Positions 14,200 to 21,491 of a stretch of DNA of 33,581 nucleotides are shown piece after piece (the first letter of the stretch is position 1; each line of letters starts with the position of its first letter). The notes below the pieces were generated by a model. That model did no database searches. It was not told the DNA's origin and worked only from the letters and a program-made list of their open reading frames with translations. The stretch lies in contig JANXWH010000202.1 in assembly GCA_025351245.1 (NCBI GenBank), forward strand, positions 1 to 33,581, read 5' to 3'. The DNA comes from Chloroflexota bacterium (GTDB taxonomy: Bacteria; Chloroflexota; Limnocylindria; Limnocylindrales; CSP1-4). Position numbers and translations under genes: made by a program.

Positions 14200-17184
14200 C
14201 TACCGGCGCTCGTTGTGCTCGGGTGGCGCGCCCCCGGGCGCGATCGGGTCCATCGGGGTGGGCTCCGAGAGCGTGAAGTCCGCGGCGAGCGCCAGCCCCT
14301 CGGCCGCCGTGGCGATCAGGTCGCGCCCGCGTCGTTTCGCGACGAAGCAGGCTCGGTCCGCGGCCAGCAGGATCTCGGCGTTCGTCGCGCCGTCCGCGGG
14401 GTACGTTGCCACGCCGATCGACGCGCTCACCGGCGGCCAGCCGTCGTGCCCGGTCCAGTCGCCCGGGAGGGCCCGGAGCGCATCGCGGATCCGGCATGCC
14501 ACGGCCATCGCGCCGGCGGGATCTGGGGTGGCCACGATCACCGCGAACTCGTCCCCGCCGTATCGGAAGACGCGATCCGAGTTGCGGCTGGCATCCGTGA
14601 TCGTCCGGGCGACCCGGCGAAGGAGCTCGGTGCCCACCTCGTGGCCCATCGTCTCGTTGACGGCCTTGAAGTTGTCCAGGTCGAGCATCAGGAGCCCGAA
14701 GCAATCGTCCGGCCCGGCCGGCTGCCCCAGCCAGCCGCGGAACGTGCCCGCGTTGAGCAGGCCGGTGACCTGGTCGGTCTGGGCCTCGATCTCCTTGATC
14801 CGGAACGCGGCCGCATTGCGGAGCGCGATCGAGACCTGGCCGGCAAAGAGCTGGACCAGCTCGAAGTCGTCCTCGTCGAAGCGATCCTCCGCCCCAAGGC
14901 GTTCCATGGAGACCACGCCCAACGCGCTATCCGGGCCTCGGAGCGGGACGCAGATGAGGCTCCCTTCCAGCGGACCCGTCGTCGGGGACTGGCGCACCCG
15001 GGGATCACGCAGCTCGTCGCGGACCAGCTGCGGCTCCCCATGGGCGAGCACCCATGTCGCGAGCCCTTCCTCGCCGGGCTCCCACGGCACGAGGTAGGCG
15101 GCCGCGTGCACGCCCCGGGCGAGGATGGGCCGGAGCGTCCCGGTCTCCGGGTCCAGCAGCTCGATCGAGATCGTGTCCAGCCGGACGAGGGCGCTGAGCC
15201 GGTCGGACACCTGCTCCAGGATCGCCCGCGCGTCGAACGTTCCGAGGATCGACTCGGTGATCGCCAGCAGCGCCCGCTGGCTGGCCAGCCGCCGCTCCAG
15301 CTGCGTGGACTGGGCCCGCAGGCGCTCGGTGGTCTCAGCGTTCGCAATCGCCTGGGCGGCCAGGCTGGCGTAGATCACGAGGAGGCGCAGGTCGTCGTCC
15401 GAGAATTGCTGCAGGCCCAGCTTCGAGAGCACGATCACGCCGAGGACCTCGTCCTCGTACACCAGGGGTGCGAGCAGCATCGATTCATCCAGGTCGTCGT
15501 CCGTGCCGGCGATCGTCACGGACCGCGGGTCATGCGCTGCGTCCCCCAGGTTCTGGGGCAGCTTGTGCCGGGCGACCCAGCCAGTGATTCCTTCGCCGAT
15601 TCGAAGGCGGAGCCGGTCCGGCGTCTCATCCTTGAACTCGCCGACGAGGCCGCGCATGGCCACCGGGACGAGCCAGCCGCCCTCGCGCAGCCGGTAGACG
15701 CGGACGTTGTGGAACGCGATCAGCGTCTCGAGCTCGTGCGAGATCGCGTCCCCGATCTCCTGCTCCGTGGTGAGACGGGAGAGCTGCGCGCCGAGCTGCT
15801 GGATCGACTGCAGCTGCGCCGCCCAGGTGGCCATCCGGGTGAAGGTCTGGGCGTTCTTGATGGCCGTTGCCGCGTACGCCGCGAACGCCGCCAGGGTCTG
15901 GAGCTCCTCCGGGTCCCAGGGATGGGGTCGGTCGTGATAGATGGTCAGGAGGCCGAGCGGGCTGTCGCCGTCGAGGAGCGGCGCGGCGCAGAGGGTGTCG
16001 AAGCCCTCCTGGACCACCGCGGCCCGAACGGCCTGCGCCCGCGGGTCGTCGCGATAGCGCACCGAGAAGAGCGGACGCAGCTCCGTCGCCGCCTCGGCGG
16101 GCAGCGATGGCATTGGAAGGTCCCGCACCGCGGCGAGATAGCCAGCCGAGAGCCCGCGGCTCCCCTCTGCGGCGATCCGGCCGTCGGGCCCGCGAAGCGA
16201 GACCGCCGCGCGCTCCGCGCCGAAGAGGGCGCGCGCGTGCTCCAGGACGCCGCCAAGGATCTGGTCGATGTCCAGCTTGTCGCCGATGTCGGTCGCGATC
16301 CGGCGCAGTGCTTCGGCGCGGTGCAGCTGGATCGCCGACTCGCCGCGGAGCCGGTCGGCATGCACCGCAACGCCGAGTGCGCGGGCCACCGCGGCGACGA
16401 ACACGGCCCGCTCCCGGGGTGCCGGGCCGCCCTCGTCCGCTACCAGCAGGATCCCCCAGGCGCCGCCGGCGCCGCCGTGGATCGCTGCCGCCACGCGACC
16501 ACCGAGAAGACTCCCGGAGCCCCCGAGCCAGTCTGCGCCGGCGGGCGCCGTCTCGGCGACCGGGCCTTCGGCGCGGAGGGCTCGGCCAGGGAGGCCCTGC
16601 GATTCCGCGAGGGATCCCAGCCGGTCCGCCCCGACGCCACGGGCCGCTCGTGTGAGGAGCCGCCCGTCGCGACGCTCGAGGATCGCGACCAGGTCATGAC
16701 CGGCGCGGTCGTGCAAGAGCTCGATCGCGGCCCTCATCACCGCGTCCGGGGCGGCGTCCCCCGCGACCAGCTCCGCCAGTTGCGCGAGGATGACCACGTC
16801 GAGGCGGGTCCGCGCCGGCGCCTCGTGGACGGCTCGCGAGGCGGCGATAGGCCGCACGACCGTCGTCAGACCGGCCGGCACGCGCTCCGAGGGCCGCGTC
16901 CGAAGCTCCACCACGTCGGCGCCGATGGACGGGGCCACTGGACGGGCGGGGACGCCACCGAGATTGCGCCGCCCGCGGGCCGGTTCCGGCCTGCTCTCGG
17001 CCTCGGCGAGGAATTGCTGGAGGTCGCCCAGTCGGTAGCGGCGATCGCCGCGCTGGTTGATGCGGTAGAAACGGAGACGTCCCTGGTCGCTCCAGGCCCG
17101 GATCGTGTTGGCGTGCACGCCAAGAAGGCGCGCCGCCTTCGTGACCGAGAGCGTGGCATCCGTGGGCCGACGGGCGAGCGTCAT
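14200..17184 (-). CDS. HTH-GAF-GGDEF diguanylate cyclase
   Basis: Large soluble signalling protein of 994 aa. An N-terminal MerR/excisionase-like helix-turn-helix (about 10-60: LSVTKAARLLGVHANTIRAW, RRYRLGDLQQFL) is followed by a linker and about four GAF-like domains (roughly 115-270, 285-440, 450-615, 635-790), then a GGDEF domain. The active site reads RYGGDEFA (876-880). The inhibitory RxxD (RNSD, 867-870) lies exactly five residues upstream, so it should make cyclic di-GMP with product inhibition. The HTH suggests binding to DNA. I start at ATG 17184, just before the conserved HTH; ATG 17274 would add 30 residues. No membrane segment is seen. The GAF ligands are unknown. Confidence 0.88.
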   Translation of the reverse strand: MTLARRPTDATLSVTKAARLLGVHANTIRAWSDQGRLRFYRINQRGDRRYRLGDLQQFLAEAESRPEPARGRRNLGGVPARPVAPSIGADVVELRTRPSERVPAGLTTVVRPIAASRAVHEAPARTRLDVVILAQLAELVAGDAAPDAVMRAAIELLHDRAGHDLVAILERRDGRLLTRAARGVGADRLGSLAESQGLPGRALRAEGPVAETAPAGADWLGGSGSLLGGRVAAAIHGGAGGAWGILLVADEGGPAPRERAVFVAAVARALGVAVHADRLRGESAIQLHRAEALRRIATDIGDKLDIDQILGGVLEHARALFGAERAAVSLRGPDGRIAAEGSRGLSAGYLAAVRDLPMPSLPAEAATELRPLFSVRYRDDPRAQAVRAAVVQEGFDTLCAAPLLDGDSPLGLLTIYHDRPHPWDPEELQTLAAFAAYAATAIKNAQTFTRMATWAAQLQSIQQLGAQLSRLTTEQEIGDAISHELETLIAFHNVRVYRLREGGWLVPVAMRGLVGEFKDETPDRLRLRIGEGITGWVARHKLPQNLGDAAHDPRSVTIAGTDDDLDESMLLAPLVYEDEVLGVIVLSKLGLQQFSDDDLRLLVIYASLAAQAIANAETTERLRAQSTQLERRLASQRALLAITESILGTFDARAILEQVSDRLSALVRLDTISIELLDPETGTLRPILARGVHAAAYLVPWEPGEEGLATWVLAHGEPQLVRDELRDPRVRQSPTTGPLEGSLICVPLRGPDSALGVVSMERLGAEDRFDEDDFELVQLFAGQVSIALRNAAAFRIKEIEAQTDQVTGLLNAGTFRGWLGQPAGPDDCFGLLMLDLDNFKAVNETMGHEVGTELLRRVARTITDASRNSDRVFRYGGDEFAVIVATPDPAGAMAVACRIRDALRALPGDWTGHDGWPPVSASIGVATYPADGATNAEILLAADRACFVAKRRGRDLIATAAEGLALAADFTLSEPTPMDPIAPGGAPPEHNERR

Positions 17185-17224
17185 GGTAAGTCCGAGCCTG
17201 CTCCGATGGAGGATTCGTGAGGTT

Positions 17225-17276
17225 GGGCGGAGTCTCAGCGACCTGACATATCTTGCCAATAGGAGATACGTCATGG
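17225..17276 (-). promoter_or_regulatory. AT-richer promoter region of the diguanylate cyclase
   Basis: A locally AT-richer stretch on a GC-rich background. On the minus strand TTGGCA and GAGACT are 17 bp apart, and the arms TATCT and AGATA flank TTGGCA. The arms could be an operator, perhaps autoregulated by the HTH of this protein. Box assignment is by eye. Confidence 0.35.
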
Positions 17277-17310
17277 GCTCCCGGGTGGATCTTCGTACGA
17301 CCCGGCGGCG

Positions 17311-17328
17311 GCACCCGGGATCGGGTGC
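17311..17328 (-). terminator. Hairpin directly after the small membrane gene
   Basis: GCACCC-GGGATC-GGGTGC abuts the stop codon at 17329-17331, and CGACCC/GGGTCG could extend the stem outward. GC-rich, no T-run. Confidence 0.4.
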
Positions 17329-17583
17329 TCAGGGTCGGGCGGTCAGCCTGACGTAGAGCAGCGTCGCTCCCAGGGCCACGAGTCCGATCACGACGACCCC
17401 GATCACCGCGAAGAGGGGATCGCCGACGAGGCCGGGCGCCGTCGAGCTGGTCCGCACGTCGCCGCCCGCGGGGCTTGCCGTCGGGTCGGCCGCGAACGCG
17501 GGCGCGGCGGCCAGGACAAGCGACGCCAGGAGATACGCGCACGCCCCGAGGCAGCGACGAAGCCCGCAGCCGGGCCACCTCAC
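17329..17583 (-). CDS. Small exported single-pass membrane protein
   Basis: An 84-aa protein: signal peptide (LRRCLGACAYLLASLVLAAA, likely cleaved after AFA), a short Ser/Thr/Pro-rich exported stretch, and one transmembrane helix (AVIGVVVIGLVALGATLLYV) with a short basic tail. Function unknown. The start GTG 17583 overlaps the TGA of the GIDE-like gene by 4 nt (GTGA), the coupling pattern used across this window, which argues the gene is real. ATG 17610 also lies in frame but is deeper in the upstream gene. Confidence 0.6.
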   Translation of the reverse strand: MRWPGCGLRRCLGACAYLLASLVLAAAPAFAADPTASPAGGDVRTSSTAPGLVGDPLFAVIGVVVIGLVALGATLLYVRLTARP

Positions 17584-18299
17584 GCGGCCGCTCCCGCCAC
17601 GAGGGCCCACCCGATCCCGGCGACCAGCAGGGCCAGGCCACTGGCGAGGGCGACGGCGGCCGCGACCGGACGCGCCCGCTCCCCGTCTGCGAGGACCCGC
17701 ATCGCCTCCTCGCGCTCAAGCGTGCAGATGACGAGCGGCCGGCCGGTTCCGGCCGTCATCTGGACCGCGCCATCGGCGCTGATGACCGGCACGCCAAGGA
17801 CCGACGCATGCTCCACGGAGGAGAGTTGCTCGATCCGCAGCCGGACGGGCGTCTCCGGCGGCAGCCTCATCGCCAGCTGGTCAGCGACCTCGGCCGCGGT
17901 CCCGAGAGATTCCCGGACCAGCGTCACGAGGCCCTCGTCGAGCGCCTCGGCATCCACGCCTGCCTCGTCGAGGCCTTCGCGGAGGCGAAACGGGACCAGC
18001 TGGCGCTGCTCGTCGATGACGCGCCACCCGCCTCGAAGTCGGACCTCGACGCGCCGGCGCCGGAAGACCAGGGGGCGGTCGTGCTCGTCCGGGAACTCGT
18101 CGTCCGCATCCAGGCGCCCGTCGATCCGCACGTAGCGTCGGGTCCCGGTCGATGCCAGGTCTCGGGCGGCGGCGAGGGTCACGACCGGCGTGACGGCGAG
18201 GAGACGTCCCACCCGGACGCGCGGCCCGTACGAGCGGAGGAGAAGCGTACCAATCGCGATCGCGACGATCCCGGCGGCAGTCACGAACAGTGGGGTCAC
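17580..18299 (-). CDS. GIDE/MULAN-like two-helix membrane protein
   Basis: A 239-aa protein with a transmembrane helix at the N-terminus (FVTAAGIVAIAIGTLLL) and another at the C-terminus (VALASGLALLVAGIGWALVA). A central domain of about 170 residues lies between them. Its course (RYVRIDGRLDADDE, a PLVFRRRRVEV strand, GGWRVIDEQRQLVPFRL) resembles the GIDE domain of bacterial and archaeal relatives of MULAN; no RING finger is present. The assignment is by eye. The start is GTG 18299, with TACCAT 8 nt upstream; the open frame beyond it is GC-rich, low-complexity sequence unlikely to be coding. It is coupled to the small membrane gene downstream. Confidence 0.65.
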   Translation of the reverse strand: MTPLFVTAAGIVAIAIGTLLLRSYGPRVRVGRLLAVTPVVTLAAARDLASTGTRRYVRIDGRLDADDEFPDEHDRPLVFRRRRVEVRLRGGWRVIDEQRQLVPFRLREGLDEAGVDAEALDEGLVTLVRESLGTAAEVADQLAMRLPPETPVRLRIEQLSSVEHASVLGVPVISADGAVQMTAGTGRPLVICTLEREEAMRVLADGERARPVAAAVALASGLALLVAGIGWALVAGAAA

Positions 18300-18307
18300 G
18301 GGCGGGG

Positions 18308-18313
18308 ATGGTA
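18308..18313 (-). promoter_or_regulatory. -10 box of leaderless promoter (TACCAT)
   Basis: TACCAT followed by 8 nt and GTG 18299; no ribosome binding site. Confidence 0.3.
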
Positions 18314-18598
18314 GCAGCGCCCGGGCGAAGCCGCCGCCGCAGGGAGCCGCCGTCGCAGGGCGCCGCCGCCGCCGGGCCGGCCCAGGCGCTGGGAGCGGCG
18401 GGCACGAAACGACCCGGAGGAACCTCCGCATCGCGTGGACCTCGGCCGTGAAGCCTCCGCCGTTAGCGAGCTCATGACCCCTCCGAGTCAACGTCAACGC
18501 TACGCGTCGCAACCGGAACGGTCAACGTCCGCCGTCCACCAAAGTGCCGGCCCCGGTGCCGGTTGTCCACACGGTGTCCACCGCCGGGAGCTTTCGCA
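18314..18598. other. Intergenic stretch without a supported gene
   Basis: The first part is CGCC-rich low-complexity sequence. The second part carries three GTCAACG copies at 18487, 18493 (overlapping) and 18521. Open frames cross it on both strands, but none has a credible start or protein composition. Confidence 0.5.
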
Positions 18599-19171
18599 TC
18601 AGGCCGGCGAGCGTCCCGTGGCCGGATCGAGCGCCGAGATCAGGCCCGCGTAGCTCGTCAGGATCAGGCGTCCGCCGATCAGCTCGGCCTCGGCGACGAC
18701 GTCGGAGTGGCCGACGCGCCAGCGGACCTCGCCATCCGCCTCGAGCGCGAACGTCTCGATCTCGGCCTGGACCAGGACGTGCGGCAGCCGCGACGAGCCC
18801 AGGACGGCCAGGACCGGCGACCCGGACCGATGCGACCAGCGCAGCTCGCCGGTCCGGGCGGCCAGCCCGTACGTCACGAAGCCGTACTTCACGACCAGCA
18901 GGCCGGCGGTATCCCAGGCCACGCCGGCGGGCACGTCGAAGATCGGCGAGGCGAGACGCGCAGCCCATGCCCCGGCCGGGCCCTCGGCGCGGAGCTCGGC
19001 GCGGCAGAGCCGCTCGAACGCGGAACCGGCGCGGTCCCCGTACTCGAAGAGCTCGCCGCCGGCCTCGGAGAGGGCGAAGACGGCATCGCCGCCCCCGGTC
19101 CCGGCCCAGCGGTAGCGGACCCGGATGCCGCCCGGGTACCCGACGACGGCCTGCCGTGGCTCCGCGGTCAC
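18599..19171 (-). CDS. Hypothetical beta-rich (PQQ-repeat-like) protein
   Basis: Unrecognised protein of 190 aa. Repeated strands of the type LLVVKYGFVTYGLAARTGELRW, FALEADGEVRWRVG and LILTSYAGLISALDPATG look like PQQ/beta-propeller blades, although there are too few for a full propeller. No signal peptide or membrane helix is seen. The GTG start at 19171 overlaps the stop of the YbaK-like gene by 4 nt, so it is the second gene of that unit. Function unknown; the shortness could mean a truncated propeller or an unrelated beta fold. Confidence 0.6.
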   Translation of the reverse strand: MTAEPRQAVVGYPGGIRVRYRWAGTGGGDAVFALSEAGGELFEYGDRAGSAFERLCRAELRAEGPAGAWAARLASPIFDVPAGVAWDTAGLLVVKYGFVTYGLAARTGELRWSHRSGSPVLAVLGSSRLPHVLVQAEIETFALEADGEVRWRVGHSDVVAEAELIGGRLILTSYAGLISALDPATGRSPA

Positions 19172-19785
19172 GTACCGGGTGTCGCGAGCCTGCCGAGTGG
19201 CGGGCCCGGTGCGTCGGCATGCATGGCCGGCGCGCCCGCCCGTGCATCCGCTGGCGGGATCTCGGCGATCTCCGCGACGGTCGCGTTCGTAAGCGCCCGC
19301 AGCGCCGCCGGCGAGACGGGAAAGACCGAGCGATCGTGGCCCGCCGCCGCCCAGATCTCCGGGTAGCGGCCGAGGTCCGGATCCATCACCACCCGCACCG
19401 GCCGCGGATGGCCGAGGGGCGGGATTCCACCGATCGAGAATCCGGTCAGGTCACGGGCCTCGCGCGCCGTGGCGCGCCGAATGCGCGCCTCACCGGTCAC
19501 GGCAGCCAGGAGCGCGACGTTCACGCGGTTCGTCCCGGCCGCCAGGCAGAGGATGGGTTCGAGCCCACCGTCGCCGCGGGGCGCCACGAACACGAGCGAC
19601 TTCACGATCTGCGCCTGCTCCACGCCCAGCGCGCGCGCGGCGTCCGCTGCCGTGTGCGTCGTGTCGGCCAGCTGGTGAATCTCGAGGTGCACGCCCCTCC
19701 GGGCGGCCGCGTCCAGGACGCGACGAACAGCCGGATCGAGATCGATCGGGTCTGCAGGCGCTCGCGGATCGACGGGGTCGGGCAC
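19168..19785 (-). CDS. YbaK/ProX-type aminoacyl-tRNA deacylase
   Basis: Editing-domain protein of 205 aa of the YbaK/EbsC/ProX superfamily, which hydrolyses mischarged aminoacyl-tRNAs in the cytoplasm. It has the conserved lysine segment IVKSLVFV (Lys62), the AAGTNRVN stretch, and the loop GFSIGGIPPLGHP characteristic of the family. The substrate (Cys-tRNA(Pro), Ala-tRNA(Pro) or other) cannot be decided. GTG 19785 is taken as the start because homology begins shortly after and TAGACT lies 7 nt upstream. Further upstream the frame runs into a 19-bp tandem repeat. A C-terminal tail of about 25 Ala/Pro-rich residues is unusual. Confidence 0.85.
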   Translation of the reverse strand: MPDPVDPRAPADPIDLDPAVRRVLDAAARRGVHLEIHQLADTTHTAADAARALGVEQAQIVKSLVFVAPRGDGGLEPILCLAAGTNRVNVALLAAVTGEARIRRATAREARDLTGFSIGGIPPLGHPRPVRVVMDPDLGRYPEIWAAAGHDRSVFPVSPAALRALTNATVAEIAEIPPADARAGAPAMHADAPGPPLGRLATPGT

Positions 19786-19792
19786 GCTCGCG

Positions 19793-19798
19793 AGTCTA
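19793..19798 (-). promoter_or_regulatory. -10 box of leaderless promoter (TAGACT)
   Basis: TAGACT, 7 nt, GTG 19785; same hexamer as at 10201-10206. Confidence 0.45.
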
Positions 19799-19800
19799 GC

Positions 19801-19895
19801 ATCGGGCGAGCCGGCCTCCATCGGGCGAGCCGGCCTCGATCGGGCGAGCCGGCCTCCATCGGGCGCACGTGCTTCGATCGGGCGCGCGGGCCCCG
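19801..19895. repeat. Five 19-bp tandem repeats
   Basis: Units start at 19801, 19820, 19839, 19858 and 19877. The first three are nearly identical (ATCGGGCGAGCCGGCCTCC and one-base variants); the last two keep ATCGGGCG and drift after it. The array fills the space between two divergent promoters. Confidence 0.85.
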
Positions 19896-19901
19896 ACCCG
19901 C

Positions 19902-19907
19902 TACGAT
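19902..19907 (+). promoter_or_regulatory. -10 box for the HAD gene (TACGAT)
   Basis: TACGAT lies 8 nt before GTG 19916 and only 2 nt before GTG 19910. The transcript could not include the first GTG, so this box decides the start if it is real. Confidence 0.35.
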
Positions 19908-19915
19908 TCGTGGCT

Positions 19916-20551
19916 GTGCGCGCAGTCCTCTTCGACTGGGATGGAACCCTCGTCGACACGCTCCCGTTCATGTACGCCGCGACGGAGCTCGTCATGGCGG
20001 AGTCCGGCATGGCGATCACCTGGGACGAGTATCGGCGCCACTTCACGCCCGACTGGCGCCTGCTCTACCGCCGGTTCCACATGCCGGAGGAGGCCATCGA
20101 GGCGGTCGGCGACCGCTGGTGGTCGCTCTACCGGGGTCGCGACGAGGCCGCCCTCCTGCCGGGCGCCGCGGATGCGCTCCGACGTCTCGCCGGCGCAGGC
20201 CTTGCGCTGGGGATCGTCACCGCCGGCCGTCGCGAGAGCGTGGAACCCCAGCTCGAGCGGCACGGACTTGCCGGGCTCCTCCCGGCTCGCGTCTACGGCG
20301 ACGACCCATTCGAGCAGAAGCCAGGTCCCGGCGGCCTCCGCCACGCGCTGGACGTGCTGGGCCTTGCCGACCGAGCCTCGGAGACCGCGTACGTCGGCGA
20401 TGCGCTCGACGACATGCGGATGGCGGTGGCCGCCGGCGCGCGCGGCATCGGGATTCGGAGCGACCTCGCGACGGAGGTCGAGCTACGCGACGCCGGCGCG
20501 AGCGAGGTCGTAGGTTCCGTGGCCGACTGGGTCGCGGGCGTCCTGGGCTGA
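19916..20551 (+). CDS. HAD-superfamily hydrolase, phosphoglycolate-phosphatase-like
   Basis: Soluble phosphatase of 211 aa with a Rossmann core and an alpha-helical cap (subfamily IA). Motif I is LFDWDGTLVDT with nucleophile Asp8 and acid/base Asp10, motif II the Thr in GIVTAGRRES, motif III the Lys in FEQKPGP, and motif IV VGDALDDMRMAVAAG. Substrates of this group are small phosphorylated metabolites (phosphoglycolate, sugar phosphates, nucleotides). GTG 19916 is chosen because a TACGAT box lies 8 nt upstream; GTG 19910 would add two residues. It precedes the thiamine operon on the same strand but has its own promoter and lies upstream of the riboswitch, so a thiamine role is not implied. 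Confidence 0.85.
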   Translation: MRAVLFDWDGTLVDTLPFMYAATELVMAESGMAITWDEYRRHFTPDWRLLYRRFHMPEEAIEAVGDRWWSLYRGRDEAALLPGAADALRRLAGAGLALGIVTAGRRESVEPQLERHGLAGLLPARVYGDDPFEQKPGPGGLRHALDVLGLADRASETAYVGDALDDMRMAVAAGARGIGIRSDLATEVELRDAGASEVVGSVADWVAGVLG

Positions 20552-20573
20552 GCGGATCGGGCTGGGCTGAGCG
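20543..20573. repeat. 12-bp direct repeat with 19-bp period
   Basis: CTGGGCTGAGCG at 20543-20554, covering the HAD stop codon, and again at 20562-20573. Confidence 0.6.
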
Positions 20574-20591
20574 CAACGAGGCGCTCGGGTG

Positions 20592-20597
20592 TAGATT
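20592..20597 (+). promoter_or_regulatory. -10 box for the thiamine operon (TAGATT)
   Basis: TAGATT within GTGTAGATT, about 37 nt before the TPP aptamer, so the aptamer falls in the 5' leader. The same GTGTAGATT precedes the b6f-like operon (27728-27733). Confidence 0.4.
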
Positions 20598-20633
20598 CGC
20601 CGCGCCGGCAGGAGCCCGGCGCAATCGAAGATT

Positions 20634-20721
20634 GGGACAGGGGAGCGCCTCGCGGCGCTGAGAGTGCGGTCAACCGCAGACCCTCGGGACCTGATCCGGG
20701 TCATGCCGGCGAAGGGAGTCC
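20634..20721 (+). promoter_or_regulatory. TPP riboswitch (THI element)
   Basis: Thiamine pyrophosphate aptamer in the leader of thiN-ykoE-ykoD-ykoC. Conserved blocks are in order: CTGAGA (20658-20663) after the P3 hairpin AGCGCC/GGCGCT, the variable hairpin GCGGT/ACCGC, ACCTGATC (20689-20696), then GGGTCATGCCGGCGAAGGGA. The closing stem P1 is GGAC (20635-20638) with GTCC (20718-20721). Binding of TPP should lower expression of uptake and pyrophosphorylation genes. Downstream open sequence could then act as the expression platform. Confidence 0.95.
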
Positions 20722-20728
20722 AGTGGAG

Positions 20729-20757
20729 CGCCTCCGTCCCCCCACCCGACGGAGGCG
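20729..20757 (+). terminator. Expression-platform hairpin of the TPP riboswitch
   Basis: A perfect 10-bp stem CGCCTCCGTC/GACGGAGGCG with a 9-nt loop begins 7 nt after the aptamer and ends 29 nt before the chosen start codon. It is followed only by GTTCC, so it is a weak intrinsic terminator by the classical rule. GGAGCGCCTC at 20725-20734 duplicates 20642-20651 of the aptamer, which offers a competing fold. Confidence 0.55.
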
Positions 20758-20786
20758 TTCCGATTCCTGATCCCGGTCCCGGCCGC

Positions 20787-21491
20787 GTGCGGCACGCGAT
20801 CCTCGTCGGCGACGGCGACGTGCCCACGCGCGCGATGCTCGATGCCGCCTGGCCCGGTTGGGCTGCGGACGTGGACCTCGTCATCGCGGCGGACGGTGGC
20901 GCGCGGAAGGCTGACCGGGCGGGCCTCGTGCCCCAGCTCGTGGTTGGCGACGGCGATTCGCTCGGCGAGTCCGGACTGGCCGAGATCCACGCGGCAGGGA
21001 TCCCGCTGGAGCGTGCCGCCGCGGCCAAGGACGAATCGGACCTGGAGCTGGCGGTCCTCGCGGCCGTGGCGCGCGGCGCCGGGCACCTGACGATCCTGGG
21101 CGCCATGGGAGGCCCCCGTTTCGACCACGCCCTCGCGAATGCGTGGCTGCTGGCGCATCCCGCGCTGGACGGGCGAACGGCGGTGCTCCTCGACGCGCGG
21201 ACGCGGGTCCGGCTGCTCTCCTCGCGGGCCGCAGGTGGCGCCGCGACCGCGGGGCGGGCGGAGGCCATCCTCGCCGGCGCCCCCGGCGACCTCGTCTCGC
21301 TCTTCCCGTTCGGGGCGGACGCCGTGGGCGTCACGACCGACGGGCTCGCCTATCCGCTCCGGGACGAGCCGCTGCGCGCAGGGCCGGCCCGAGGGCTCTC
21401 CAACGTCCGCACGGGCACGGAGGCGCGCGTCTCCCTCCGGTCCGGCTGCCTGCTCATCGTCGAGACGCGCGACACGGAAGGGAACACGTAA
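20787..21491 (+). CDS. thiN: Thiamine pyrophosphokinase
   Basis: Cytoplasmic kinase of 234 aa converting thiamine and ATP to thiamine pyrophosphate and AMP. The family signatures are visible: LVIAADGGARKADRAG (about 31-46), LVVGDGDSLGESGL (51-64), the KDESDLELAV segment (81-90, matching the usual K-D-x-T-D), and GGPRFDHALAN. The C-terminal domain contains the DLVSLFPFG and GLSN segments. The open frame extends back through the riboswitch, but homology starts at GTG 20787, after the platform hairpin; no strong Shine-Dalgarno sequence is seen. It heads the riboswitch-controlled operon, and its stop overlaps ykoE's start (TAATG). Confidence 0.92.
   Translation: MRHAILVGDGDVPTRAMLDAAWPGWAADVDLVIAADGGARKADRAGLVPQLVVGDGDSLGESGLAEIHAAGIPLERAAAAKDESDLELAVLAAVARGAGHLTILGAMGGPRFDHALANAWLLAHPALDGRTAVLLDARTRVRLLSSRAAGGAATAGRAEAILAGAPGDLVSLFPFGADAVGVTTDGLAYPLRDEPLRAGPARGLSNVRTGTEARVSLRSGCLLIVETRDTEGNT

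Noticed and set aside
13984-17220. A 3.2-kb open frame on the plus strand antisense to the diguanylate cyclase
   Set aside because: Same type of shadow in very GC-rich DNA; the minus strand gives HTH, GAF and GGDEF domains.
18522-18620. Possible frameshifted C-terminal extension of the beta-rich protein
   Set aside because: An adjacent frame reads LMRKLPAVDTVWTTGTG before a stop at 18522, which looks protein-like, but it has no blade pattern continuing the upstream domain and no homologue could be checked. Left as unproven.
19916-20551. HAD phosphatase as a thiamine-phosphate phosphatase of the thiamine operon
   Set aside because: It lies upstream of the riboswitch with its own -10 box, and the operon promoter (TAGATT) comes after its stop, so proximity alone does not support the role.
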